Position numbers and translations under genes: made by a program | DNA from: Peptostreptococcaceae bacterium | GTDB lineage: Bacteria > Bacillota > Clostridia > Peptostreptococcales > Filifactoraceae | NCBI GenBank assembly: GCA_030532905.1 | Contig: JAUNKE010000005.1 | Location: forward strand, 1 to 52,461 | Direction of reading: 5' to 3' | Length of the DNA: 52,461 nucleotides | Notes under the pieces: generated by a model | Seen by the model: only the letters and a program-made list of their open reading frames with translations | Told to the model about the DNA's origin: nothing | The model's database searches: none | In this document: positions 24,997-32,984 of the stretch, one piece after another | How the letters are laid out: each line of letters begins with the position of its first letter | Numbering within the stretch: position 1 is the first letter of the stretch

Positions 24997-26350
24997 AAGA
25001 CTCTTTTTCTTTTACAAAACCGTTGCGTCGGATTCGTCGATAGCAAATATAAAAAACGGTGGCGGTCAGTGCCCATGACAGCGGATAGACCACATACATC
25101 ACCGTCGTCGTTTTGCTCGCCATCAGTCCGAAAGTTACCCACAAAATTCGAAATCCGCAGGTAAACACCAGCACGACCACCATCGACAATTTCGTTTTGC
25201 CGAGTCCTTTTGCCAAATTGCTCAGCGTTTGGCTGAATCCGTAAATCAGATAAAAAGGCACGATGACTTTGAGCATCCGAACCCCCTCGGCAACAGCGAC
25301 CGGGTCTTTGACCAAAATACGAATCAGCGGTTCCGCCGCCAAATAATAAGCAAGCGACAGCGGAATAATAATCAGCGCGCACAAAATCATCGACGCTTTG
25401 AGATAACGCGGAATTTCATCCGTTTGCTTCCGTCCGACAAGCTGCCCGACGACAACCGAAAACGCGACCGCCACACCCTCAATCGCCATGTAAAAAAATC
25501 CTTCGATTCGCGTATAAGCCGTCACACCCGACAAAATCACCGCCCCGAAAAGATAAATTCGTGACTGCACATAAATATTCGAGAGCGTCTGCACGATAGC
25601 TTGTGCACCCGACGGCAGACCCAATCCCAAAATTTCCTTCGCTTCCGCCGGATAAATTTTCAGCCTGTCCAATTGCAATTCGCAAGCATCCCCGCGAGAA
25701 ATCAGTACGGACAAAATAATGCCCGCCGAAACAATCTGCGATGCAATCGTCGCAATCGCAACACTTCGTATTCCCCAGCCCATGCCGAACACAAATACGA
25801 TGTCCAGCACAAGATTCGTGAAGGTCGAAGCAATCAGACAGTACATCGAAATTTTCGTATTGCCGACCGCCCGAAGAATCGCACTGCTCATATTATAAAG
25901 CATCGTCGGCGTCATTCCCCAAAAATACAATTGCAAATACGACACCGCGTAGGGATAAATTTCTTTCGGCACCCCGACAAAACGAAGCATATAGGGCGAC
26001 GCAAACAATCCGAGAATCGTCAGCAATACGCCCGAAATTATCGCCACCGAAATACCCGTATGCACCAAACGATGAATCTTCTTATAATCTTTGGCGCCAT
26101 AAGCCTGCGAGATGCTGATACTCGCACCGACCGTAAGCCCCATAAAAATAAATATCAAAATAATGATAATGTAGCTCGACGCCCCGATGGCAGCGAGCGC
26201 AAAATCGCCAATTCCCCTCCCGACCACAATCGCATCGGAAGTGCTGTACAGCTGCTGAAAAACATTCGTCATGACCAAAGGCAATCCGATTGCCAAAATC
26301 TCATGGAACATTTGACGCAATGATTTTTGTTCTTTAATTTCCGTCGGCAT
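24995..26350 (-). CDS. MATE-family efflux transporter
   Basis: A 451-residue protein with about 12 membrane helices, similar in plan to the MATE gene at 12.6 kb but not a close copy. The N-terminal helix region (IGLPLVMTNVFQQLYSTSDA) is typical of the NorM/DinF-like branch of Bacillota. It should export a cationic drug or metabolite; the substrate is unknown. GAGGA lies close before the ATG. A terminator-like hairpin separates it from the gene upstream. The dispersed repeat and the 30-bp duplication lie just behind its stop codon. Confidence 0.9.
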   Translation of the reverse strand: MPTEIKEQKSLRQMFHEILAIGLPLVMTNVFQQLYSTSDAIVVGRGIGDFALAAIGASSYIIIILIFIFMGLTVGASISISQAYGAKDYKKIHRLVHTGISVAIISGVLLTILGLFASPYMLRFVGVPKEIYPYAVSYLQLYFWGMTPTMLYNMSSAILRAVGNTKISMYCLIASTFTNLVLDIVFVFGMGWGIRSVAIATIASQIVSAGIILSVLISRGDACELQLDRLKIYPAEAKEILGLGLPSGAQAIVQTLSNIYVQSRIYLFGAVILSGVTAYTRIEGFFYMAIEGVAVAFSVVVGQLVGRKQTDEIPRYLKASMILCALIIIPLSLAYYLAAEPLIRILVKDPVAVAEGVRMLKVIVPFYLIYGFSQTLSNLAKGLGKTKLSMVVVLVFTCGFRILWVTFGLMASKTTTVMYVVYPLSWALTATVFYICYRRIRRNGFVKEKES

Positions 26351-26366
26351 AAATCCTCACTTGTTA

Positions 26367-26393
26367 TAAAAAACGCGGCAACGCCACGCTTTT
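26367..26393 (-). terminator. terminator of the DUF896 gene
   Basis: On the minus strand AAAGCGTGGC, loop GTT and GCCGCGTTTT form a 10-pair stem (with two G-U pairs) followed by TT. Confidence 0.7.
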
Positions 26394-26419
26394 GTTCAAA
26401 TAACGCAAAACTCCACTTC

Positions 26420-26656
26420 CTAGCTGCGAGCTTTTCTCAATTTCTCCTGCGCATCCTTCAATTTTTGCGGCGTCACATCATTGCCTTCCGGATCCTTCAC
26501 CGTCGAGTTGAGCAACATCTCCTTGGTTGCTCCGCGCACCGCTTCCAAATATCTTTTTCGAAGTTCCGCCTGCTCCGCCTTTTCCGCATCCGTCAACTCA
26601 CGCTCCTTCGAAATTCTTGCCAATTCATTGATTCTCGGAATCTCTTTTATAATCAT
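26420..26656 (-). CDS. DUF896 family protein (YnzC-like)
   Basis: A small cytosolic protein of 78 residues. It has the YnzC-type pattern INELARISKERELTDAEKAEQ followed by LRKRYLEAVRG, a two-helix hairpin. Members are found across Bacillota, some in SOS-linked loci, without a defined function. ATG at 26656 has GGAAGGAG five bases upstream; the frame to 26680 is not used. Confidence 0.85.
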   Translation of the reverse strand: MIIKEIPRINELARISKERELTDAEKAEQAELRKRYLEAVRGATKEMLLNSTVKDPEGNDVTPQKLKDAQEKLRKARS

Positions 26657-26735
26657 AAATACTCCTTCCATTGTAAACATCCGTTATCCACCTAGTATAT
26701 CATACCCCGCAGATGTCACGCAACGCACATTTACA

Positions 26736-26759
26736 ACAAAAAAACGCTCAAAGAGCGTT
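26736..26759 (-). terminator. terminator of the small gene at 26774
   Basis: AACGCTC (26743-26749) and GAGCGTT (26753-26759) form a perfect stem; the minus-strand tail is a run of T. Confidence 0.85.
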
Positions 26760-26773
26760 AAACTTCAGGCGAT

Positions 26774-26983
26774 TTATTTTCTCGGTTCTTCTTGGACATA
26801 TTCTCCAATACCTTTCCTTATATCATTTCCAACTACAATCCAGTCGCTTCGTAGCGCATCAATATCTTTTTCAATAAATCCTTCAATCGAAGTAGGTTTC
26901 GTTCGCATCGAGCCAAAAATATCAAAAGCTCTTGACATCCCATCAAAAAAACTACCGACAAAACTTTTTACAATGTACTCCAT
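26774..26983 (-). CDS. small conserved-looking protein of unknown function
   Basis: A 69-residue protein with no signal peptide or clear membrane helix. It contains SRAFDIFGSM followed by EKDIDALRSDWIVVGNDIRK, a pattern I have seen in small uncharacterised Bacillota proteins but cannot name. It is a real gene by its own signals: AAGGAGG before the ATG, a TTGACA-N17-TAGATT promoter and a clean terminator. It is monocistronic. Confidence 0.72.
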   Translation of the reverse strand: MEYIVKSFVGSFFDGMSRAFDIFGSMRTKPTSIEGFIEKDIDALRSDWIVVGNDIRKGIGEYVQEEPRK

Positions 26984-27023
26984 ACCAACAACCTCCTTAT
27001 CTTTAGTTATAATCTATACATTA

Positions 27024-27052
27024 AATCTAACATTTTTTTATAATATTGTCAA
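27024..27052 (-). promoter_or_regulatory. promoter of the small gene at 26774
   Basis: On the minus strand, TTGACA (27047-27052), a 17-bp spacer and TAGATT (27024-27029). Confidence 0.6.
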
Positions 27053-27172
27053 ATAATTTTTGTGTCCCATACATAGCAAAGCAACTCCAACAACATATCT
27101 TCAAGCTGATATTAAAACAAAAAAGAATAAATCAAACAAATGAATCTAATACTAATACCCATTAAAAAACAG

Positions 27173-27297
27173 AGTTATCAATAATTTGTATTTTGAATAA
27201 CCGTTTTTTGCTTCCCGCCTTGTAGGGAACGGTGACCCCACCGTTCCGCCGTTCCATAGGAACGGAAAAAGAATATTTTTTCTATGGCGTATTAGGT
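27173..27297. repeat. dispersed intergenic repeat, copy 2
   Basis: The core 27174-27266 matches 24832-24924 over 93 bp with about six substitutions; weaker similarity continues to about 27297. It has the same orientation as copy 1 and is not flanked by an obvious duplication here. Confidence 0.85.
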
Positions 27298-27320
27298 ATT
27301 ACAACAAAAAAACGCGAAGC

Positions 27321-27347
27321 AAAAAAGACGGAGAGTCCGTCTTTTTT
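27321..27347. terminator. strong bidirectional terminator downstream of the feo operon
   Basis: AAAAAAGACGGA (27321-27332), loop GAG, TCCGTCTTTTTT (27336-27347): a 12-bp perfect stem with T runs on both strands. Between it and the Cys-rich gene lie further small hairpins (AAATGC/GCATTT at 27388-27403) and no gene. Confidence 0.85.
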
Positions 27348-27461
27348 ACGAAAGGTTATGTTTTTGGCGTATGTCCTGTGGACTTTGAAATGCCGCAGCA
27401 TTTCGTTTTGCCTTAATAGGCAATGAAGTTTATAAAATGCATTGCTGCAAAACTTCCGACA

Positions 27462-27611
27462 TTACTTGTTGGCTTTGTCTTCTTCGGGGTTGACTCCACA
27501 ACCGCAATTACAACTGCCTCAAGTTTTTCCCTGTTTCTTATCCTTAACCATCATATAGATTGCGCCTGCAACAAGGAGCAAGACAAGCAATCCGACAACT
27601 GCTGTTCCCAT
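27462..27611 (-). CDS. FeoB-associated Cys-rich membrane protein with in-frame UGA (candidate selenoprotein)
   Basis: A 49-codon gene, 22 bases after feoB. Residues 1-22 form one membrane helix (MGTAVVGLLVLLLVAGAIYM), then a basic segment KDKKQGKT. Next is TGA at codon 31 (27519-27521), followed in the same frame by GSCNCGCGVNPEEDKANK and a TAA stop. Length, helix, basic stretch and Cys cluster match the FeoB-associated Cys-rich family (PF12669 type), where a Cys usually opens the cluster. UGA at this place gives U-G-S-C, the U-x-x-C motif common in selenoproteins. A hairpin with a SECIS-like loop starts 16 nt after the UGA. Other genes in the window end at TGA (for example 2241-2243), so it is not reassigned generally. 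The alternative is a nonsense mutation leaving a 30-residue anchor. The family is thought to support ferrous iron uptake. Confidence 0.7.
27485..27507 (-). promoter_or_regulatory. candidate bacterial SECIS hairpin
   Basis: On the minus strand GGTTG (27499-27503) pairs with CAACC (27488-27492) around the 6-nt loop TGGAGT. Beyond a C-C mismatch three further pairs can form. The loop lies about 21 nt after the UGA and has G among its first two bases, in line with the described bacterial SECIS features. Confidence 0.5.
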
Positions 27612-27632
27612 TTTCTCTTTTCTTTCTTTTAC

Positions 27633-29762
27633 TTACTGTTTATGATTATCAATTTTCGGCTCCGGTCGGAACAACAAATAGAGCATCACGACGAGCAATG
27701 CCACCGCGATAATCGTCCAAATTCCGAAACCGCCGCCTGCAAACAACATTCCCAATTGGTAGAAAATCAATGCCAACACATAAGCCAATACGGTTTGGAA
27801 AACAAGCGCAATGCCTGTCCATTTCACATTTCCCATCTCTCGCTTGATGGCTCCGATTGCTGCAAAACATGGCGCACAAATCAAGTTGAAAATCAAGAAC
27901 GAATACGCGCTGAGCTGAGTATAATCCTGAGCCACCAGACTCCAAATTCCCTCTCCGCTTTCGCCGACCTGATCTTCCGCCACACGATACAAAATACCGA
28001 AAGTCGATACGACATTCTCTTTCGCTACCAATCCGTTGATTGCCGCAACAGCCGCTTTCCAGTTACCCCAACCGAGCGGAATAAACAACGGTGCAAAAAT
28101 ATTACCAATGGATGCCAAAATCGATTCTTCGACATCCTCAATCATTTGGAATCCCCAGTTCAGATTACTCATGACCCAAACTACGATGGACGCCAACAAA
28201 ATGATGGTTCCCGCTTTTTTCACGAAAGATTTCGCGCGATCCCACATGTGAATCAAAACACCTTTCAGACTCGGCACATGGTAAGGCGGCAACTCCATGA
28301 TAAACGGCGCCGGATCTCCCGCAAAAGCCTTCATCTTCTTGAGCATAATACCCGATACGATAATCGTACCCATACCGACAAGATATGCCGAATATCCAAT
28401 CAGCGCCGACTCGTTGAACAAAGCACCCGCAATCAATGCAATAATCGGCAACTTTGCGGAACAAGGCACGAAAGAAGTCGTCATAATCGTAATCTTACGG
28501 TCACGCTCATTCTCAATCGTTCGCGACGCCATAATCCCCGGAACGGAACATCCCGTACCGATAAGCATCGGGATAAAAGATTTTCCCGACAAACCGAACT
28601 TTCTAAAGATACGGTCCATCACGAAAGCAACCCGCGCCATATAGCCGGTATCTTCCAAAAGCGCAAGCATAAAGAACAATACCATCATCTGCGGTAAGAA
28701 ACCGAGCACCGCACCGACCCCGGCAACGATACCGTCCAAAATGAGGGACGATAGCCAATCGGCAACCTGCATACTCTCAAGCAACCCGCCCAATTTTTCC
28801 GGCACGATTTCGCCAAAGAGAACATCATTCACCCAATCCGTTCCCCAAGTACCGACCGTCGCAATCGACACATAATATACCAGAAACATTACGAAAGCGA
28901 AAATCGGCAAACCAAGCACACGATTTGTCACGATACGGTCGATTTTATCCGAAACCGTATCACGATGCTTGCTCAACTTTTTCACCGAGCCTGCAATGAC
29001 CTTGTTGATAAACTCATATCGTTGAAAAGTGATGATACTTTCCATATCATCTTCCATCTGCTCTTCAATCTCTTTACGAATCTCTTCAAACTTCGTACGC
29101 TGATTCGGTAACAGTGTCAACGATTCAAAAGCCTTCTCGTCATTCTCCAGAATTTTGATGGCATACCAACGCTGATTCTTCGGCGTTACCTGCGATTGAA
29201 TCTCCTGCTCCACAAGCTTGATGGAATCTTCAATCTCATCTTCAAAACGCACCACATCATCCGGTGCCTGATTCTTCTGTGCCAATTCGATTGCCTTTTC
29301 CGCAACCTCCTTCGCACCCTTCCCTTTGAGTGCGGTCGTTTCAATCACCGGACAGCCCAGCATCTTACTCAGCTTCTCCTTGTCAATCGTATCGCCCGAC
29401 TTCTCCAAAAGATCCATCATATTCAGCGCGATGACCGTCGGTATTCCCATCTCCAAAAATTGTGTTGTTAAGTACAAATTTCGCTCAATATTGGTACTGT
29501 CCACAATATTGATGATGGCATCCGGTTTTTCATTCATGATAAAATTACGCGCAACCACCTCTTCCAAAGTATAAGGTGAAAGCGAATAAATTCCCGGCAA
29601 ATCCACAATCAAAATATCGCGATGCCCCTTGAGCTTTCCTTCTTTCTTCTCGACAGTTACCCCCGGCCAGTTACCGACATATTGCGAGCTGCCTGTCAAT
29701 TCATTAAACATCGTGGTCTTACCACTGTTCGGGTTTCCTGCCAATGCAATTCTAATTCCCAT
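27633..29762 (-). CDS. feoB: ferrous iron transporter FeoB
   Basis: A 709-residue protein of full length. The N-terminal G domain has GNPNSGKTT (residues 8-16), the Thr-containing GNWPGVTVEKKEG, DLPGIYSLSP and NMMD; a helical GDI-like region follows. The membrane part carries the Gate-like segments (GTGCSVPGIMASR, PCSAKLPIIAL) with the conserved Cys residues. It moves Fe2+ into the cell with the G domain controlling transport. The start overlaps the feoA stop as TAATG. The next gene is the Cys-rich partner, so the order is feoA, feoA, feoB, Cys-rich protein. Expression should fall when iron is plentiful, given the DtxR-type box upstream. Confidence 0.96.
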   Translation of the reverse strand: MGIRIALAGNPNSGKTTMFNELTGSSQYVGNWPGVTVEKKEGKLKGHRDILIVDLPGIYSLSPYTLEEVVARNFIMNEKPDAIINIVDSTNIERNLYLTTQFLEMGIPTVIALNMMDLLEKSGDTIDKEKLSKMLGCPVIETTALKGKGAKEVAEKAIELAQKNQAPDDVVRFEDEIEDSIKLVEQEIQSQVTPKNQRWYAIKILENDEKAFESLTLLPNQRTKFEEIRKEIEEQMEDDMESIITFQRYEFINKVIAGSVKKLSKHRDTVSDKIDRIVTNRVLGLPIFAFVMFLVYYVSIATVGTWGTDWVNDVLFGEIVPEKLGGLLESMQVADWLSSLILDGIVAGVGAVLGFLPQMMVLFFMLALLEDTGYMARVAFVMDRIFRKFGLSGKSFIPMLIGTGCSVPGIMASRTIENERDRKITIMTTSFVPCSAKLPIIALIAGALFNESALIGYSAYLVGMGTIIVSGIMLKKMKAFAGDPAPFIMELPPYHVPSLKGVLIHMWDRAKSFVKKAGTIILLASIVVWVMSNLNWGFQMIEDVEESILASIGNIFAPLFIPLGWGNWKAAVAAINGLVAKENVVSTFGILYRVAEDQVGESGEGIWSLVAQDYTQLSAYSFLIFNLICAPCFAAIGAIKREMGNVKWTGIALVFQTVLAYVLALIFYQLGMLFAGGGFGIWTIIAVALLVVMLYLLFRPEPKIDNHKQ

Positions 29763-29998
29763 TAATTCCCTCCGATTATTTCAACCTCAACCATTTCCGC
29801 ATCCGCTTTTCGCAAGCTCAGCTCAAAACTTCTTACCTTGACTTCAATCGGGTCACCCAACGGCGCAACCTTGCGCACAAAAATCTCAACCCCTTTGGTA
29901 ATCCCCATGTCCATAATCCGTCTCTTGATTGCCCCTTCACCATGAAGCTTGACAACCTTCACCGTCATACCCGGTTTGATTTTGTTTAATCTCTCCAT
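29762..29998 (-). CDS. feoA: FeoA-type SH3-like protein, second of two
   Basis: A 78-residue SH3-like protein with the typical LNKIKPGMTVKVVKLHGEGAI start, RRIMDMGITKGVEI and a final beta strand (VEVEIIG). FeoA proteins bind FeoB and tune transport. ATG at 29998 follows GGGAGGAG; the open frame upstream overlaps the other feoA. Its stop overlaps the feoB start (TAATG), which couples the two. The two FeoA proteins differ strongly and are not a recent duplication. Confidence 0.9.
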   Translation of the reverse strand: MERLNKIKPGMTVKVVKLHGEGAIKRRIMDMGITKGVEIFVRKVAPLGDPIEVKVRSFELSLRKADAEMVEVEIIGGN

Positions 29999-30008
29999 TA
30001 CTCCTCCC

Positions 30009-30221
30009 TTATACCATAATTCGGTTAGCCATTTTTTTATCCAGCGCAACGCGTGCCCCCTTGATGTCAACGATAACATTTCCCTCAAGCTCCGACACGA
30101 CCGACACACTCTCTCCAACAACAAAACCAAGATTGCCCAGATGCTTTTGCACATCATCCTTGCCGTTTATCTTGACAATTTTGCCAACCTCGCCCACCTT
30201 CAAAAAACATAGTGGCATCAT
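30009..30221 (-). CDS. feoA: FeoA-type SH3-like protein, first of two
   Basis: A 70-residue FeoA-like protein (VGEVGKIVKINGKDDVQKHLGNLGF, then GESVSVVSELEGNVIVDIKGARVALDK). It is the first gene of the feo operon, 201 nt after the DtxR-type box. Tandem ATG codons lie at 30221 and 30218; GGAGGAAGT suits either. The gene downstream starts 10 bases after its stop. Two FeoA domains before FeoB are common in Clostridia. Confidence 0.88.
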   Translation of the reverse strand: MMPLCFLKVGEVGKIVKINGKDDVQKHLGNLGFVVGESVSVVSELEGNVIVDIKGARVALDKKMANRIMV

Positions 30222-30421
30222 ACTTCCTCCAAACTCAAATGAGAAAACTGCTTGAATAAAAAACGAATATCAAAATCCGACCACGCCATTCAACAATGCA
30301 GAACCGAAAAATCCATTTCAAAATCGAATTTGCCTTTGCAAACAGCAACTGCCCTTCGGTTTTCATCTTTGATTTTTGCCGAACTTCACAACTTCATTTT
30401 CTATAAATAAGCATATCAAAA

Positions 30422-30476
30422 AGGTTAGGTCATCCTAACCTATGAATATTATATATTAGTCGATGATAACTGTCAA
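30422..30476 (-). promoter_or_regulatory. feo promoter with DtxR/IdeR-type iron box
   Basis: On the minus strand, TTGACA (30471-30476), a 17-bp spacer and TATAAT (30448-30453). Directly downstream of the -10 box is AGGTTAGG-N4-CCTAACCT (30422-30441), an exact 8-bp dyad resembling the DtxR/IdeR consensus TTAGGTTAGCCTAACCTAA. A bound repressor would block initiation. The leader (30222-30421) shows no other element. Confidence 0.85.
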
Positions 30477-30773
30477 CACTTTGAATTTACAAAACCGACA
30501 CAAAAAGTTTGAATTTGTTGATGATTACAACGAAAATCAGCGTCCATTTCAATAATCGCTAATGTGAGAAGAAAACGAAAAAAAAGAAGCATGAAAAAAG
30601 AAAAACAGTCAAAAAAAGAAAAAGGCAAATCGCAATCACGAATGTAGAACCAAAAAGGAAGCGGAACTAGGGAGAATAAAACGAAAATACAAATCATAAT
30701 TTCAACACCTAAATGACAAATTTACTCGTAATTCTCAGAGTCTGAAATCAAAGAACGAAAATTTTTCACATGC

Positions 30774-30802
30774 AAAAACCGCCGACATTCACCGACGGTT
30801 TT
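30774..30802 (-). terminator. terminator of the stalk-domain gene at 30888
   Basis: AAAACCG pairs with CGGTTTT (ends at 30775-30802) with one inner mismatch and two further pairs; the minus-strand tail is a run of T. The stretch 30477-30773 has no convincing gene; a hydrophobic minus-strand frame at 30473-30697 lacks a ribosome-binding site and looks accidental. Confidence 0.7.
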
Positions 30803-30887
30803 ATAAACTTTAAGCTAACAGTTCCACACATTGAAATAAACGACACAATTTCAAAGAAGCGACATCTTCTTCGAAACGGATATCATC

Positions 30888-31796
30888 CTATCTCAATTCC
30901 AAAGTATTGGTGCTTGCATTATAACGATAAGGCATTTCCAATCCGTCAAGCAAATCGTTCAACGAAACGAACAACTCGCCATTTACACCGACAGGTATCA
31001 TACGAGTTTGCTCTGTCGATTCCGCTTTGCCTACCGTTTTTTGATATTCCTTAACACCTTCTGTGAAAACAGCAACCACATGCTTGTTGGTATCAATATT
31101 TTTGATAGTTACCTTCGCAATGCCGTATTTTGGAGACTCAGCAGAATAAATATGGCCGAAAGCATCTCCAAATTGCGCTACATCCACATACATAATCGAT
31201 CCGTCACCGGAAGGAATGGCACGAAGTGTAATCTTTTGCTTTTCTTCCCATTTCTTCGCGCCTGAACGCTCGATAAATACATCAATCAACTTCGTATCAT
31301 TTTCCGTATATGGTCGGTTGATTTTCGTGTTTTTATCCGATTGATTCGTCATCTGAACCGCATCTTTGTCCGCAACAAAATATTCATCCCCTTTAAGCTC
31401 AATATTATAGCCCAAGGTTTCTACCAAAAATCTTGCCGGTACATAAGTTCTACCTTCAATTAAAATGGTCTTATGATTTGAAGTTTTATTCGACTTGGAG
31501 CCGTTCTCCTCGACAATTGCCCGCTTAGTATCCACAACAAAAGCCACCGATTTTGCAGATGTTTTATCCGTCATACGAATCGCTTTCGTGTTTTTCGCAT
31601 AATCCAAACCAAATCCCATCGCATCCGCAAAAGAGCGTACCTCCATCAAAGAAATGCCGTTCTTCACAACCACATTTACTTCACGAGATTGCCCGTCGAA
31701 ATGCAACACTTTTGAATCTTTGGATGTATGTGCAAACCCCGCTTGCATCGAAAGCGCAACTGCAAGAGCACCCGCCACCAATTTTTTCAATTTCAT
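30888..31796 (-). CDS. secreted stalk-domain (copper amine oxidase N-like) protein, 302 residues
   Basis: An exported protein with a signal peptide ending near residue 23 (GFAHT). Two copper-amine-oxidase N-terminal-like (PF07833) units follow: VVKNGISLMEVRSFADAMGFGLD near 44-67 and ILIEGRTYVPARFLVETLGYNIE near 110-133. The C-terminal third holds another similar half unit (VNGELFVSLNDLLDGLEMPYRYN). No copper-oxidase catalytic domain is present; in Bacillota this unit is a surface or wall-facing module. GAGGAGG precedes the ATG. It has its own promoter candidate (TTGATA-N18-TATAGT) and terminator. Confidence 0.82.
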   Translation of the reverse strand: MKLKKLVAGALAVALSMQAGFAHTSKDSKVLHFDGQSREVNVVVKNGISLMEVRSFADAMGFGLDYAKNTKAIRMTDKTSAKSVAFVVDTKRAIVEENGSKSNKTSNHKTILIEGRTYVPARFLVETLGYNIELKGDEYFVADKDAVQMTNQSDKNTKINRPYTENDTKLIDVFIERSGAKKWEEKQKITLRAIPSGDGSIMYVDVAQFGDAFGHIYSAESPKYGIAKVTIKNIDTNKHVVAVFTEGVKEYQKTVGKAESTEQTRMIPVGVNGELFVSLNDLLDGLEMPYRYNASTNTLELR

Positions 31797-31871
31797 ACTA
31801 CTACCTCCTCAATTTGATTGTACTCCTATACTATACCACATTTTTCCTTGATTTATCAAATATTTTTACAA

Positions 31872-31894
31872 AACCCTGACGAAACAGCAGGGTT
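31872..31894 (-). terminator. terminator of the stalk-domain gene at 31903
   Basis: AACCCTG (31872-31878) and CAGGGTT (31888-31894) form a 7-bp stem, followed on the minus strand by TTGTAAAAAT, a weak tail. Confidence 0.6.
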
Positions 31895-31902
31895 GTAATA
31901 AG

Positions 31903-32703
31903 TTATTTGCTTGCATCAAAATACAATGTCATGCTGCGTTCATCCGCTCCATTATTCACACGATAATAGAAAGTCAACGCCCCTTTCAGATTTCTGTCAT
32001 ACGCACCGTCATACGAAATATCGCCGGTAATGGAAGATAATCCGATGTTGCTGGTGTACGGAACAAGCGAAGAACTGAATTTCGCCGTATAATCTATAGG
32101 TGCATCATAGACTTTGGAGCCTACCGTCAACTTGGTTTTTTCCGGAATCAAATTAAAGGAATTATCCTTGTTGTTATTCGTAATCGTTACATTAAATACC
32201 GCTTTTCCATTTCCGGATTCGGTAACATCATCGACACGAATTTTGAGACCGAAAGTATCCTCCGAGCCGACCGGTAATTTCTTATACGCACTGACATTTG
32301 TATATTGTTTTTCCATTTCGGTCAAACGATTTTGCAAACGCGCATTTTCTTTTTTTATCAACTCCAGCTCTCTCAAGGCACTTTCGAGTTTTTGTTTCTC
32401 CGTTTGTGTAATCGGCTCTTGCTTACTTGGTGCAGATCCGCCACCTGCAATACGAATCGTACCCTGACTGTAATCCACCTTCGCACCCAGAGTCTCCGAA
32501 ATAAAACGAAGCGGTACATAGGTTGTTCCGTTCTTGCTCATTACCAAATAGTTGTTCGGTAGCGTAATCTTATTCTCATTGATAACAAAGTTGTAGTTCA
32601 CTTTGGATACACCGCCGACCGCCATCGTTGCCGCTCCCGCGATTCCCGTTGCAATCGTAAGTGCCGCCATCGTCGTTGCGATAAATTTAGAATATCTTTT
32701 CAT
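31903..32703 (-). CDS. secreted stalk-domain protein with coiled coil, 266 residues
   Basis: An exported protein. A signal peptide (to about residue 24) leads into one PF07833-like unit (SKNGTTYVPLRFISETLGAKVDY, about 58-80), then a predicted coiled coil (LESALRELELIKKENARLQN and following, about 105-135), then a beta-rich C-terminal domain of about 120 residues with no family I recognise. The layout, unit plus coiled coil plus C domain, is repeated in the gene at 38793. Its promoter region has an exact WalR-type box, so it may be part of a cell-wall regulon. Confidence 0.8.
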   Translation of the reverse strand: MKRYSKFIATTMAALTIATGIAGAATMAVGGVSKVNYNFVINENKITLPNNYLVMSKNGTTYVPLRFISETLGAKVDYSQGTIRIAGGGSAPSKQEPITQTEKQKLESALRELELIKKENARLQNRLTEMEKQYTNVSAYKKLPVGSEDTFGLKIRVDDVTESGNGKAVFNVTITNNNKDNSFNLIPEKTKLTVGSKVYDAPIDYTAKFSSSLVPYTSNIGLSSITGDISYDGAYDRNLKGALTFYYRVNNGADERSMTLYFDASK

Positions 32704-32735
32704 TTTTTCTCCTCCTAACGATATTACTTATCTTC

Positions 32736-32796
32736 ATTATATTGGACTGTTTGTGATTTGTATAGTCCAAGCAGCGATTTGTTATCTTATTGTAAT
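32736..32796 (-). promoter_or_regulatory. promoter of the 31903 gene with exact WalR box and inverted repeat
   Basis: TATAAT on the minus strand (32736-32741) has no good -35 sequence. A 7-bp inverted repeat, TTGGACT (32742-32748) and AGTCCAA (32764-32770), flanks the -35 region. TGTTAT-CTTAT-TGTAAT at 32780-32796 matches TGTWAH-N5-TGTWAH exactly on the plus strand. Confidence 0.55.
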
Positions 32797-32940
32797 AATC
32801 GTCTAAGGAATTTTCGTATAGATTTATAAAATCTATAAAGCAGTGCGCCGGTATATTTCTCTCAATTTGACTTTCCTTCTAATTATAATTTTTGCATTTT
32901 GTTGTTATAATCCAACAACCATATCTTTTAAGAGGCATCA

Positions 32941-32969
32941 AAAAAGGAAGCCTTGCGACTTCCTTTTTA
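32941..32969 (-). terminator. terminator of the large stalk-domain gene at 32985
   Basis: AAAAAGGAAG (32942-32951) and CTTCCTTTTT (32960-32969) form a perfect stem; the minus-strand tail is TTTTTT. Confidence 0.85.
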
Positions 32970-32984
32970 ATCATCCAGTTTTAA

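Noticed and set aside
27232-27426. Plus-strand frame of 64 codons reading through the dispersed repeat and terminator
   Set aside because: It includes the dispersed repeat end and a 12-bp terminator stem; copy 1 of the repeat does not keep the frame.
27423-28697. Plus-strand frame of 424 codons opposite feoB
   Set aside because: It lies over feoB and the Cys-rich gene; composition (His, Asn, Arg rich) is that of an antisense frame.
30473-30697. Hydrophobic 74-codon minus-strand frame
   Set aside because: Composition is Phe/Leu-rich as expected of A-rich antisense; no ribosome-binding site, and it runs into the feo -35 region.
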